Assembly (NCBI GenBank): GCA_963643175.1
Contig: CAVIJF010000019.1
Location: forward strand, 1 to 31,958
Direction of reading: 5' to 3'
Origin: CAMEON01 sp963643175
Lineage (GTDB): Bacteria; Bacillota; Clostridia; Oscillospirales; CAG-272
Length of the DNA: 31,958 nt
This document shows, one piece after another, positions 21,909 to 29,036 of this stretch; the first letter of the stretch is position 1, and the number at the start of each line of letters is the position of its first letter. The translations under genes and the position numbers were made by a program. Under the pieces are notes generated by a model, which ran no database searches, had not been told where the DNA came from, and saw only the letters and a list, made by a program, of their open reading frames with translations.

Positions 21909-23063
21909 TTACTCCTTTTCCTGCTTGCGCTTTACGATACCGCCGGTCACGCCGAGCGCCACCAGCATGACGGCAATCAGAATCCAGACGGTGAGGCTGT
22001 CGTCAACCGTTTCCGTGACGTTGCCGGTGGTGGTGCCGGATTCGGCAGTGCTCCCGTGCTCCGCCGTGCCCGGTTCGGTGGTGACAGCGGGGGCGGCGGT
22101 TGTCGTAACCCCGTCGGTCAGGGGAGCGGTGCTGTCGGTTTCGGTTACGGGCTGGGGCGCGGTGGTCTCCGGATCCGTTACGGTTTCGTGAGCGGCAGTG
22201 GTCGCTTTCTCCGCCGCCTGCGTCAGGACGCGCACGTTGTCGATGCGCATATCCGCGACGCGGGTCGCCCAGCCTATGGTGGATTCCGTGGCGGAAACGA
22301 AAGTATCGGAGGCGGTCAGAAGCTCGGTTCCGTCCGCGCCGGTCATGGTCACGGTTTTGAGCAGCTTGATCGAGCGGTCAATGCCGTTCTGACCCCACCT
22401 GTTCCCGGTTTCCTCCCCGAACTGCAACGTGCAGATCAGGTTGCCGTCTGCCAGAATCTGCGCATCGGTTCCGTTGTCAATGATGCGGAGCGCAATGCCC
22501 TTGCCGGAATCCGACCCGTCCGGCAGGGGGAAGGAATGGTGCAGGTTCGCCACCTTTTCGGGCTTTGTTCTGTCATATGCTTTGATGTTGACCGAAATGC
22601 GGTCCTGATATACGAACACCCAGATGCCGGAGCGTCCGGTGGACGTCGGGTTGTCCGGATCCCCGCCGTCCGCTTCATAGTAAGCGCACGAGCAGAGCGG
22701 CGCACGGAAGAACACGCCCGCCTGATGACCGCCCTGCATTTCAAGCGCAGTCATGGAAAACTCATACGACCCCTGAATCGCCGTTTTGCTGTACACCTGC
22801 GTGAAAACGTGGTTCTTCAGGTACAGGTTCCCGGTGTTTTTGTCCTCTTCAACCCGGACATGCCCGTCGCCGATGGCGTTGGCGTCCACGTTGAAGAAGT
22901 CCGACAGTTTGGTCGCGCTGGCGTTGACGTCTCCCTCGTACTCGTCGAAATTTTCCTCGAATGTAACGGTCAATTCTGCCGCACCCGGCAGGAGAGTCGC
23001 CGCTGTGCCCAACAGCAACAGCGAAAGGCACAGCGCCAGCGTGCGCATCCACTTGCATTTCAT
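21909..23063 (-). CDS. Membrane-anchored LamG/DUF1080-like carbohydrate-binding surface protein
   Basis: A 384-residue protein with a signal peptide (about 1-30), a concanavalin-like beta-sandwich domain (about 33-285; TFEENFDEYEGDV, GVFFRAP, YQDRISVNIKAYD, GIALRIIDNGTDAQILADG), a long Thr/Ala/Pro-rich linker (about 295-350), one transmembrane helix (about 355-376) and a KRKQEKE tail. The domain resembles LamG/3-keto-disaccharide hydrolase (DUF1080) folds; it may bind or cleave glycans. The ATG at 23063 has AAGGATGG upstream and a consensus promoter about 75 bp further on; an extension to 23105 lacks a ribosome-binding site. It is transcribed with the GH71/99-like gene, 4 bp away, and shares its stalk-plus-anchor design. 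Confidence 0.75.
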   Translation of the reverse strand: MKCKWMRTLALCLSLLLLGTAATLLPGAAELTVTFEENFDEYEGDVNASATKLSDFFNVDANAIGDGHVRVEEDKNTGNLYLKNHVFTQVYSKTAIQGSYEFSMTALEMQGGHQAGVFFRAPLCSCAYYEADGGDPDNPTSTGRSGIWVFVYQDRISVNIKAYDRTKPEKVANLHHSFPLPDGSDSGKGIALRIIDNGTDAQILADGNLICTLQFGEETGNRWGQNGIDRSIKLLKTVTMTGADGTELLTASDTFVSATESTIGWATRVADMRIDNVRVLTQAAEKATTAAHETVTDPETTAPQPVTETDSTAPLTDGVTTTAAPAVTTEPGTAEHGSTAESGTTTGNVTETVDDSLTVWILIAVMLVALGVTGGIVKRKQEKE

Positions 23064-23137
23064 AGGTAATCCATCCTTTACACAGAATTTGGCGTTCTTT
23101 CTCAAGAGCAGACCCCGTGGGAGCCTTTCTTGTGAAC

Positions 23138-23166
23138 ATTATACCATGCCGACGTTGCTGTGTCAA
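23138..23166 (-). promoter_or_regulatory. Consensus promoter for the two-gene surface-protein operon
   Basis: On the minus strand TTGACA (23166-23161) and TATAAT (23143-23138) are exact consensus with a 17-nt spacer ending CATGG. The leader to the start codon is about 65 nt. Confidence 0.9.
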
Positions 23167-23317
23167 TAGAAAATAGAAAATACGGCAAAAACCGCGTGCC
23201 CGGCATAGGACGCGGCGCAAGCCCCGGCAAAGTTGCCCGGAAGTCCCGCCGCCGTACAGGCGGGGGATGCCCGACAGCACAGATTGTTTCCTATTTGTGA
23301 ATTTCACGCACTTCCTC

Positions 23318-23346
23318 TTGACAGACACCCCGAATTGTGCTATACT
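23318..23346 (+). promoter_or_regulatory. Promoter for tRNA-Pro(CGG)
   Basis: TTGACA (23318-23323) and TATACT (23341-23346) are separated by 17 nt; the tRNA 5' end follows 10 bp downstream of the -10 box. Confidence 0.85.
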
Positions 23347-23356
23347 GTACGGGTCG

Positions 23357-23433
23357 CGGGGTGTGGCACAGCTTGGTAGTGCGCTTGGTTCGGGACCAAG
23401 AGGCCGCAGGTTCGAATCCTGTCACTCCGACCA
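23357..23433 (+). tRNA. tRNA-Pro, anticodon CGG
   Basis: Acceptor CGGGGTG pairs with CACTCCG, the D arm contains AGCTTGGTA, the anticodon stem CTTGG/CCAAG encloses TTCGGGA (anticodon CGG), and the T arm is AGGTTCGAATCCT. The CCA end is encoded. A terminator follows at 23443. Confidence 0.95.
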
Positions 23434-23442
23434 CATACGAAT

Positions 23443-23484
23443 AATCCGAACACTTTCCGAATAGGGAGGCGTTCGGATTTTTTG
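23443..23484 (+). terminator. Terminator of tRNA-Pro(CGG)
   Basis: AATCCGAAC (23443-23451) pairs with GTTCGGATT (23471-23479) and is followed by a T run. Confidence 0.85.
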
Positions 23485-23525
23485 TTTCTATTGAATATCC
23501 GAATTTCAATGCAAAGAAACAGAAG

Positions 23526-23568
23526 AAGCCCTTGCGGGCGGTGGAATGTCCTCCGTCCGCAAGGGCTT
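23526..23568 (-). terminator. Terminator at the 3' end of the integrase-remnant unit
   Basis: AAGCCCTTGCGG (23526-23537) and CCGCAAGGGCTT (23557-23568) are exact complements. On the minus strand a pyrimidine-rich CTTCTGTTTCTTT follows. It lies directly after the stop codon at 23572, marking that frame as the real end of the unit. Confidence 0.75.
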
Positions 23569-23571
23569 TGG

Positions 23572-23733
23572 TTATGCCGACTGTTCGGCAGTTGTTTTCT
23601 TTTCCTTTCGCTCTTCCCGTTTTGCCTTCCACTCCTCGTACTCCCGCTTGCCTTCTTCCGATTCAAAGAAATCCACAATCGCCGGATAAAAGGTGTGAAC
23701 GATTGCTTCTAACTTGTTCCTCCACGGATTCAT
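23572..23733 (-). CDS. Short charged protein or frameshifted C-terminus of the integrase-remnant gene
   Basis: This frame, from an ATG at 23733, gives 53 residues ending with a highly charged helix (FFESEEGKREYEEWKAK followed by KREERKEKK). It overlaps the end of the integrase fragment in another frame, and a terminator sits immediately downstream. Either it is a separate small mobile-element protein, or the two frames were once one gene now split by a frameshift around 23720-23750. No strong ribosome-binding site precedes the ATG, which favours the frameshift reading. Confidence 0.45.
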   Translation of the reverse strand: MNPWRNKLEAIVHTFYPAIVDFFESEEGKREYEEWKAKREERKEKKTTAEQSA

Positions 23734-23980
23734 GTTTGGTTTTGCCTTCGGATAGTTCGAAATTGGTTTGTGGTTGACGTTTGGCTTCAAATTCGATTCG
23801 ACACTCTTCCTCAAGAGCCTTGACAAAAGCGTCGAGTTCCTTACGAACCTTTGATTCTGACAAGTTCACTTTGGAAGGGCGAAACAGACGTGATTTTTGA
23901 AAAGGATGTCCATTATCGAGTATCCCGCAAGATACTCTGACAAAATAATTGTTGTAGCCTCGTTCTTTGATGTAAGCCAT
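23663..23980 (-). pseudogene. N-terminal fragment of a tyrosine integrase (mobile-element remnant)
   Basis: The 105-residue frame starts at ATG 23980 with AGGAGG 5-6 nt upstream and begins MAYIKERGYNNYFVRVSCG, then PFQKSRLFRPSKVN and SESKVRKELDAFVKALEEE. This is the arm-type DNA-binding and early core-binding start of integrases from integrative conjugative elements. The catalytic domain with the R-H-R-Y residues is entirely absent; the frame stops at 23663 and the neighbouring frame carries an unrelated charged tail. The location between two tRNA-Pro genes supports a decayed tRNA-targeting element. Confidence 0.6.
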
Positions 23981-24091
23981 AACAGCCTCCTAAAAAAATA
24001 GAATGATTGTCAAGCAGTACACCATTGCATTATTTTTACGATATTGAGCCGGATTTTTGTTATTGTCAGCGGAGATCGAGGTGCATAATTG

Positions 24092-24117
24092 TTCGGGTTT
24101 TCTATAGAAAATCCGAA
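24092..24117. repeat. AT-rich perfect hairpin in the tRNA island
   Basis: TTCGGGTTTTC and GAAAATCCGAA pair around a TATA loop with one G-U/G-T pair. The lower-stem motif recurs imperfectly at about 23490-23505 (CTATTGAATATCCGAA). It may be a binding site or part of a lost terminator. Confidence 0.55.
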
Positions 24118-24125
24118 GATTATCT

Positions 24126-24169
24126 TGCATTTTTCTTGCACTGACCATGCACTAACTATGCACCAAGCC
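24126..24169. repeat. Four tandem 11-bp units beginning TGCA
   Basis: TGCATTTTTCT, TGCACTGACCA, TGCACTAACTA and TGCACCAAGCC follow one another without gaps. A further match, TGCATAATTGT at 24082, is exactly 44 bp (four periods) upstream. The period of about one helical turn is typical of arrayed protein-binding sites such as integrase arm sites or iterons. Confidence 0.55.
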
Positions 24170-24211
24170 ATTTGCGGAATGGTAGAGGTGAATGAAGGTA
24201 GCAAAATGAAC

Positions 24212-24251
24212 AAAAAAACGAGCCGAAATCTTACGATTCAGCTCGTTTTTT
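24212..24251 (-). terminator. Terminator of tRNA-Pro(GGG)
   Basis: On the minus strand ACGAGCTGAA pairs with TTCGGCTCGT and is followed by seven T residues. Confidence 0.85.
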
Positions 24252-24271
24252 GTGCGTTTCATACGAAACTT

Positions 24272-24347
24272 TGGTCTGAGTGACAAGACTTGAACTTGCG
24301 GCCTCTACCACCCCAAGGTAGCGCGCTACCAACTGCGCCACACCCAG
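24272..24347 (-). tRNA. tRNA-Pro, anticodon GGG
   Basis: On the minus strand acceptor CTGGGTG pairs with CACTCAG, the D loop contains AGTTGGTA, the anticodon stem CTACC/GGTAG encloses TTGGGGT (anticodon GGG), and the T arm is AAGTTCAAGTCTT. The CCA end is encoded. It is closely similar to the tRNA-Pro(CGG) gene but inverted relative to it. Confidence 0.93.
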
Positions 24348-24418
24348 ATAGTATCGCCGTCCGGGATGCTTCCTGCAACCTGACAGCCCAAATAGTATAG
24401 CACACAATGCGGAAAATG

Positions 24419-24946
24419 TCAAGTATTTTTCAACCGTCTTTTTGACGAGCAATCGCCGCGCAGACCCCAAAATTGTGTGCATTTTGCCATCCGGTGCGGC
24501 CCATACGGGAGCCAGCGCCGGATAATCCGCATCGGTGACGGGGTTTTGGGCACGATACAGGCGTTCCGCACATACCGGATCTCCGATTGCAGCTGCCGGA
24601 CGACCGGCTCATACCCGGCACGGGCTCCTGCCGTATCCAGCAGCGCGGTCAGCAGCCGCTCCGGCTCCTGGCGAGTCATGACCCGGTGCTTGATGAGAAA
24701 GTGCAGGAATGCCTGCCTCTCCGACGTTTTCCTTCTCTGCCCCGGGTGAACCGGATACCCGCACAGCGCCAGCGGCGATTCCGGTGGCTTATCCGCTTCC
24801 AAACCGAGCGGGTCGGCGAAGTGCCCGGTATGCGCGACCCGCGCCATCCTGACCGGCAGGCAGCCATACCGCCCGCAGCCTGCCGAAGCAAGCTGCGGAA
24901 CGCATTTTAGCAATTTGTGCTTGGCTGCCCGCCTGCCTTCTTTCAC
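24419..24946 (-). CDS. Hypothetical protein coupled to the rRNA methyltransferase gene
   Basis: A frame of 175 residues starting at GTG 24946, whose first bases overlap the TGA of the upstream methyltransferase gene (GTGA). Third codon positions are mostly G or C, as in neighbouring real genes, through about residue 150. The middle section (RKTSERQAFLHFLIKHRVM, then EPERLLTALLDTAG and YEPVVRQLQSEIRYVR) looks helical and soluble. The last 20 or so residues lie near the tRNA and are less gene-like. I recognise no family; the overlap suggests coupled translation. Confidence 0.5.
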   Translation of the reverse strand: MKEGRRAAKHKLLKCVPQLASAGCGRYGCLPVRMARVAHTGHFADPLGLEADKPPESPLALCGYPVHPGQRRKTSERQAFLHFLIKHRVMTRQEPERLLTALLDTAGARAGYEPVVRQLQSEIRYVRNACIVPKTPSPMRIIRRWLPYGPHRMAKCTQFWGLRGDCSSKRRLKNT

Positions 24947-25722
24947 CTGTTCTGCCGCATAATCTCAAACGCCAGCACCGCCGCCGACGCCGCCGACGGG
25001 AGCGAGCCGCGGAAGCCGCCATTGTCGCTGCGGCTGTACCCGATGCGGACGGTCAGATCGGCGCGCTCCAGCACCCCTCGGCTGATACCCCGCTTTTCGC
25101 CGCCGATGACCAGCAGGAGCGGCAGGTGCAGGTCTGCCTCGTACAGATCCACCGAGTCGCGGATGCCGGCGCATATCACGCGGAACCCCCACGACCGGAA
25201 CAGTTCCGCCGCCCGGGGCGGGTCGCAGGAAAAGAGCGGGAGCTTCTCCGATGCGCCCGCCGACGATTTGGCAACCAGTCCCGCCGCGCTCATCCAGTTT
25301 CGCGGCGGCAGGACAACGCCGTCCGCTCCGGCGGCGTACAGCGAACGAAGCGTGTAGGCGAAATTGTACGGGTCCTCGATGCCCTCCGGCAGGACATAGA
25401 AGCCGTCCCGCCGTATCGCGTCGGGGCAGGTCTCCAGCTCCGGGACAGTGCGCCCGGTACAGCGTGCGGCAAAGCCGCCGTGCGTTTTGCCCGCCGTCAT
25501 GGCGTCCAGTTCGTCCGTCCCGACCTGCGTCACCGGGAAGCCCTCGTCCCTGCCGCGTGCGTGCAGAAACGCCAGCTCACGCGGCTTGTGCCGGGCGCGT
25601 TCGCGGTCAACATATACCTCCAGCACCCGTCGGTCGTTGAAGGCGCGGACGGCGGGATCCAGAACGGCAGATATGGCGGTCATGCCCTCAAACAGGGCGG
25701 TTTCAGGTACGGAAGTGCTCAT
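24943..25722 (-). CDS. SpoU/TrmH-family RNA 2'-O-methyltransferase
   Basis: Predicted SAM-dependent methyltransferase of 259 residues acting on rRNA or tRNA ribose. An N-terminal substrate-binding region (about 1-95) contains LEVYVDRERARHKPRELA. The SPOUT domain has motif 1 EGIEDPYNFAYTLRSLYAAG, motif 2 LLLVIGGEKRGISRGVLERAD and motif 3 FRGSLPSAASAAVLAFE. Motif 3 differs from the common SLNVSVAAG form, so the exact target (for example 23S rRNA as in RlmB) is not assigned. The ATG at 25722 has AAAGGA upstream. It is divergent from spoIIID with 115 bp between, and its stop overlaps the GTG of the next gene. Confidence 0.85.
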   Translation of the reverse strand: MSTSVPETALFEGMTAISAVLDPAVRAFNDRRVLEVYVDRERARHKPRELAFLHARGRDEGFPVTQVGTDELDAMTAGKTHGGFAARCTGRTVPELETCPDAIRRDGFYVLPEGIEDPYNFAYTLRSLYAAGADGVVLPPRNWMSAAGLVAKSSAGASEKLPLFSCDPPRAAELFRSWGFRVICAGIRDSVDLYEADLHLPLLLVIGGEKRGISRGVLERADLTVRIGYSRSDNGGFRGSLPSAASAAVLAFEIMRQNR

Positions 25723-25837
25723 GTATAATTCCTTTCATTGCACCATCTTTACGGTTCCGGAGATATATTTCCGACCGTCGGCGCATACAGTTTCAGCGAG
25801 AAGCCGGCGGCACACCCCGGCAGGGAGGGAAACGGAC

Positions 25838-26101
25838 ATGATTTACAGGGAATCCGACCGGGAGCGGTGCGTGGTGCTGGCATCATGTCTGATGGGGCAC
25901 CGCGCCACAGTGCGGGCGACGGCACAGCGGTTCGACATCAGCAAAAGCACGGTACATAAAGATGTAATCGAAGCACTGCGGCACACAGACATTGCACTGT
26001 ATGAGGCGTTCAGCCGCGTGCTGGCGACCAACAAGCAGGAACGCCACCTGAACGGCGGCGAAGCCACCCGCCGGAAGTACCGGCGGCGGGCAGGCGGCTG
26101 A
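25838..26101 (+). CDS. spoIIID: Sporulation transcription factor SpoIIID
   Basis: Small DNA-binding regulator of mother-cell genes during spore formation. The 87-residue product matches the family's length and pattern: a helix-turn-helix with ATVRATAQRFDISKSTVHKDV (about 23-43), followed by VLATNKQERHLNGGEATRRKY, the conserved RH-GGEATRRKY end. The ATG at 25838 has GGGAGG upstream; a longer open frame from 25448 is only the shadow of the methyltransferase gene. It converges with the uracil-DNA glycosylase gene, 12 bp away. Its presence suggests the host sporulates or descends from a spore-former. Confidence 0.93.
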   Translation: MIYRESDRERCVVLASCLMGHRATVRATAQRFDISKSTVHKDVIEALRHTDIALYEAFSRVLATNKQERHLNGGEATRRKYRRRAGG

Positions 26102-26113
26102 ACGGATACCCGC

Positions 26114-26716
26114 TCACGCCCCACCCATTTCGTCCAGTTTTTCCCGGATTCGCTCCATATCCGCCAGCATATCCTCCTTTTTGGAGGCATCGCGCAGCAG
26201 CGCCGCCGGGTGATATACGGCTGTCATACAGTACCTGCCCCGCCGGACAAATATACCGTGCTCCCGCGTGATGCGGAAGTCCGGTCGGATCAGCCGCATG
26301 GCGGCGATGCGCCCCAAACATACGATAAGCGCAGGGTCTATCAGCCTGACCTGCTCGCGCAGGTAGCCGATGCAGGCGTCCTCCTCTGCGGGCAGCGGAT
26401 CGCGGTTGTGCGGCGGGCGGCATTTCAGAATATTGGCAATGTACACCGCGTCACGCGCAATGCCCACAGCGTACAGGTAGCGATCCAGCAGTTTTCCCGC
26501 CGCGCCCACAAATGGGATGCCGGTTCTGTCCTCCTCGCCGCCGGGCGCCTCGCCCACAAACATCAGGCGTGCGTGCGGGTTGCCGACGCCGAACACCGAC
26601 TTTGTGCGCGTGTCCCCCAGCGGGCACGCCCGGCAGTCGGCACAGCGCTCCCGCAGGCTGTCCAGCGCCGCTTCGGGGGAAGCGGGTGCTCCGGCGGGTG
26701 TATGCATATCGGTCAC
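26114..26716 (-). CDS. Uracil-DNA glycosylase, [4Fe-4S] family 4/5 type
   Basis: Removes uracil from DNA in base excision repair. The roughly 200-residue product has the Fe-S cysteines CADCRACPLG near the N-terminus and further cysteines in ILKCRPPHNRDPLPAEEDAC, the substrate-site GEAPGGEEDRTGIPFVGAAGK, and the C-terminal VYHPAALLR. The GTG at 26716 is 8 nt from an AGGAG; a GTG at 26725 is too close to that site, and an ATG at 26707 is also possible. The start lies about 5 bp after the recombinase stop codon, so the two are probably co-transcribed. Confidence 0.92.
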   Translation of the reverse strand: MTDMHTPAGAPASPEAALDSLRERCADCRACPLGDTRTKSVFGVGNPHARLMFVGEAPGGEEDRTGIPFVGAAGKLLDRYLYAVGIARDAVYIANILKCRPPHNRDPLPAEEDACIGYLREQVRLIDPALIVCLGRIAAMRLIRPDFRITREHGIFVRRGRYCMTAVYHPAALLRDASKKEDMLADMERIREKLDEMGGA

Positions 26717-26721
26717 GGGAA

Positions 26722-27819
26722 TCACTCCTTTTGCTCGGATGGGGTAGTCGGGTCGGACTGCCCGGCGGCGTCCGCACCGGTCCCGTCGGTCTGCGCCGCC
26801 GCACCGGACGCGGCAGAGGCAGGCGTCAGCCCCGCAAGCGGATTGTGCCGCATGGCTTCCTCCATGCTCCGGTTGGTCAGGTGGGTGTATATCTGCGTTG
26901 TGTTGAGCTGCTCGTGCCCCAGAATGTCCTTGAGCACCCGGATATCCACCGCGCCGGACTGGTACATCAGCGTGGCGGCGGTGTGGCGCAGCTTGTGTAC
27001 AGACAGGCGACGCGTCCCCAGTCCGGCGGCGGTCAGGTACTTGTACACCATGTGCTGTACGCCCTTGTCGCTGAAGCGCGTGTTGCGGTTGCTGAGAAAC
27101 AGCGCCTTGTCCGTCACCTTTTCGTTTGCCGGATCCAGCCGCCCGGCAAGATGGAGCGTCAGCGCCGCCTTGCAGGCATCGTTGAGGTATATGACCCGCT
27201 CCTTGTTTCCCTTGCCCACCACGCGCACGGAGCGCAGCTGCGGGTCAAGATCCTGCAGATTGATGCCGACCAGTTCGCTGACGCGCATTCCGCAGTTGAG
27301 GAACAGCGTGAGAATCGCATAGTCGCGCACCCGGTGAGGGGACGTGCGGTCGGCGGCAACCGTCTCCAGCAGGGTGACGGATTCCTCCAGCGTCAGGTAC
27401 TTGGGCAGGGATTTTTTCTTTTTGGGCGAATCAATATTGGCGGCGGGGTTGACAGTCAGGTAGCCGCGCTTGTTGACCAGATACTTGTACAGCGCCTTGA
27501 TGGCGGACAGCTTGCGCGCCTTGGCAGAGGAGCGGTTCTCGCGCACCGCGTCGGCGTAAATCAGGAAGGCGTATATCTCCTCCGTCGTGACCGCACGCAG
27601 GACATCCAGATCCACCGACCGGACACTGACCGCGGCAAACCGCTCCGGGTCATTCAGCACAGCGGCATCCTTACTGCAAAGCAGGTAGCGGAAAAACGTG
27701 CGCAGATCGAGCAGATACTCCTCCACCGTGCGTGGCGAACAGCCCTGAATGGCTGACTTGTAGGCGGCAAATTCCTGTACAGTGGCGGAAAACTCGCTCA
27801 CATCTATCTCATGGCGCAA
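26722..27819 (-). CDS. Tyrosine recombinase, XerC/XerD-like
   Basis: A 365-residue recombinase with an N-terminal SAM-like core-binding domain (about 10-110) and the catalytic domain with Arg in NCGMRVSELVG, Lys in VVGKGNKERVI, HxxR in HKLRHTAATLMY, and LGHEQLNTTQIYTH holding the later His and the nucleophile Tyr. All catalytic residues are present, so it is likely active. The start is TTG 27819 with AGGAG 6-7 nt upstream. It carries an Ala/Thr/Ser-rich tail of about 35 residues absent from typical Xer proteins. Single-copy position with a DNA repair gene favours chromosome-dimer resolution, but a mobile-element integrase cannot be excluded. Confidence 0.9.
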   Translation of the reverse strand: MRHEIDVSEFSATVQEFAAYKSAIQGCSPRTVEEYLLDLRTFFRYLLCSKDAAVLNDPERFAAVSVRSVDLDVLRAVTTEEIYAFLIYADAVRENRSSAKARKLSAIKALYKYLVNKRGYLTVNPAANIDSPKKKKSLPKYLTLEESVTLLETVAADRTSPHRVRDYAILTLFLNCGMRVSELVGINLQDLDPQLRSVRVVGKGNKERVIYLNDACKAALTLHLAGRLDPANEKVTDKALFLSNRNTRFSDKGVQHMVYKYLTAAGLGTRRLSVHKLRHTAATLMYQSGAVDIRVLKDILGHEQLNTTQIYTHLTNRSMEEAMRHNPLAGLTPASAASGAAAQTDGTGADAAGQSDPTTPSEQKE

Positions 27820-27905
27820 TGTCTGCTCCTCCCTCCGGTTCCCGCACGCGCGGGATTATCGGGAAGCGCTGTCGGATGAACCGGCACTTCCCGGATGTTT
27901 CCTTC

Positions 27906-27934
27906 ATTATACCCGACCGGCGTGAAAAAAGCAA
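27906..27934 (-). promoter_or_regulatory. Promoter for the recombinase-glycosylase operon
   Basis: On the minus strand TTGCTT (27934-27929) and TATAAT (27911-27906) are separated by 17 nt. Both boxes and the GGG before the -10 are identical to the gpmI promoter. The rest of the 27820-28128 gap holds leaders of the divergent genes. Confidence 0.85.
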
Positions 27935-28026
27935 GGGCTTTCCCGAAAAAGGCAACAGATTGTGCATTTTCAGTGGATAAACTGTAAATATTGCCGCCCG
28001 TTGATGATTTGGTCACACTTTTCCGC

Positions 28027-28032
28027 TATAAT
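28027..28032 (+). promoter_or_regulatory. -10 box of a probable promoter for the membrane-protein gene
   Basis: TATAAT lies about 97 bp before the start codon at 28129. No good -35 box sits at 17 nt; a TTGATG lies about 20 nt upstream, so the promoter is weak or needs an activator. Confidence 0.45.
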
Positions 28033-28128
28033 AAAGAGTGACCGGATCCGGAGACGCGCTGAACAGAGAGACACTTCAGCGGCGGCTCCTTTGAGAACGG
28101 TACCCTTTCCACGGAGGCACACGCACCC

Positions 28129-28782
28129 ATGAAGCAGTTTTTCTCCCGCTACTCCTACGACAGTATGCGGATGTTCCTTGACCAGTTTGCCATATCCCTG
28201 TTCGGGTTCTGTCTGGCGCTGACGGCAGTCCAGATGGAGAACGACACCCTGCTGCTTGTCTTCAGCCTGGCGTCCATTCTGTTCTACCTCGCCCTGATTT
28301 ACGGTGTGGCACAGCGGGTCGGTGCCCGGGACAGAACCTCCGTTGAGCTGGGCAAACTGCCGCTCCGCCCCTTCACCGGAACTCTGATTTCCCTGCTCGC
28401 CAACAGTCTGAATCTCGTGCTGGCGGCAGTCGTGACGCTGCTCTCCCTCCTGCCGGGCGGCAACGCGGGCATGGTGCGCTTTGTCGCCATGTTCTTCAAC
28501 GGAATGTATCAGGGCGTGTACACGCTGACCAATGTCGGCGACAGCGCACTGAACAACTGCTGGTGGGCATACTTTCTCCTGCCGTTACCCGCCCTGCTTG
28601 TATCCACTGCCGGCTACATCGCCGGTGTCCGGGACTGGCACCTGACCGGGCTGTCCACACCGGAGCTGCCCGCCTCCGACCGCCCCACGCGCAAGGAGCT
28701 GAAGGAACGCAAACAGGAAGCAGCCCGCAAGGCAAAGCAGAAGGCAGAGCGCGACCGTGACGGCAAGGGAAGCGCCGACTGA
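28129..28782 (+). CDS. Integral membrane protein of unknown function
   Basis: A 217-residue protein with about four or five hydrophobic helices (roughly 20-37, 42-62, 83-108, a weaker one near 115-135, and 145-166) followed by a strongly charged cytoplasmic tail rich in Lys, Arg and Glu (RKELKERKQEAARKAKQ). The ATG has GGAGG upstream with a longish spacer. No transporter or enzyme motif is visible. It stands alone between divergent recombinase and downstream hydrolase units and is followed by a hairpin. Confidence 0.8.
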   Translation: MKQFFSRYSYDSMRMFLDQFAISLFGFCLALTAVQMENDTLLLVFSLASILFYLALIYGVAQRVGARDRTSVELGKLPLRPFTGTLISLLANSLNLVLAAVVTLLSLLPGGNAGMVRFVAMFFNGMYQGVYTLTNVGDSALNNCWWAYFLLPLPALLVSTAGYIAGVRDWHLTGLSTPELPASDRPTRKELKERKQEAARKAKQKAERDRDGKGSAD

Positions 28783-28856
28783 TGCGGCTCCCCCTTCGGC
28801 GCCGCCCGTTGCTTCCCCAAAACCGTACCGGATGCATTGCGCATTCCGTCCCCTGC

Positions 28857-28895
28857 GACAAAGCCCGCCGCGCCGAAGGCACGGCGGACTTTGTC
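28857..28895 (+). terminator. Hairpin downstream of the membrane-protein gene
   Basis: GACAAAG, one mismatch, CCGCCG pair with CGGCGG, mismatch, CTTTGTC across an 11-nt loop, giving a 13-bp stem. The U-run is poor, so it is a probable rather than certain terminator. Confidence 0.55.
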
Positions 28896-28951
28896 GTCTG
28901 TACAGGCAGCACGGATTTATGCGGTTTTTCTGTCGAAAATCCGGTTTTCTG

Positions 28952-28980
28952 TTGACGAACGCGCGCACACATGGTATAAT
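28952..28980 (+). promoter_or_regulatory. Promoter for the GH106-like gene
   Basis: TTGACG (28952-28957) and TATAAT (28975-28980) are separated by 17 nt ending CATGG; the start codon follows about 50 nt downstream of the transcription start. Confidence 0.88.
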
Positions 28981-29036
28981 GAAACCGCACCGCGCACTGG
29001 CGCGGAACAGTGGTAAAATGCGAAAGGAGATATATG

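Noticed and set aside
19847..21970. 707-residue plus-strand open frame
   Set aside because: Antisense of the GH71/99-like gene, rich in His/Val/Arg as expected of a GC shadow.
23291..23632. Minus-strand frame reading GVTGFEPAASWSRTKR
   Set aside because: It is the antisense of the tRNA-Pro gene, a well-known false ORF pattern in databases.
24126..24169. CRISPR array
   Set aside because: Units are 11 bp, contiguous and lack spacers; no cas genes are nearby.
24010..24213. 67-residue minus-strand frame across the TGCA repeats
   Set aside because: It crosses the phased repeats and the hairpin and has no ribosome-binding site; the repeats explain the sequence better.
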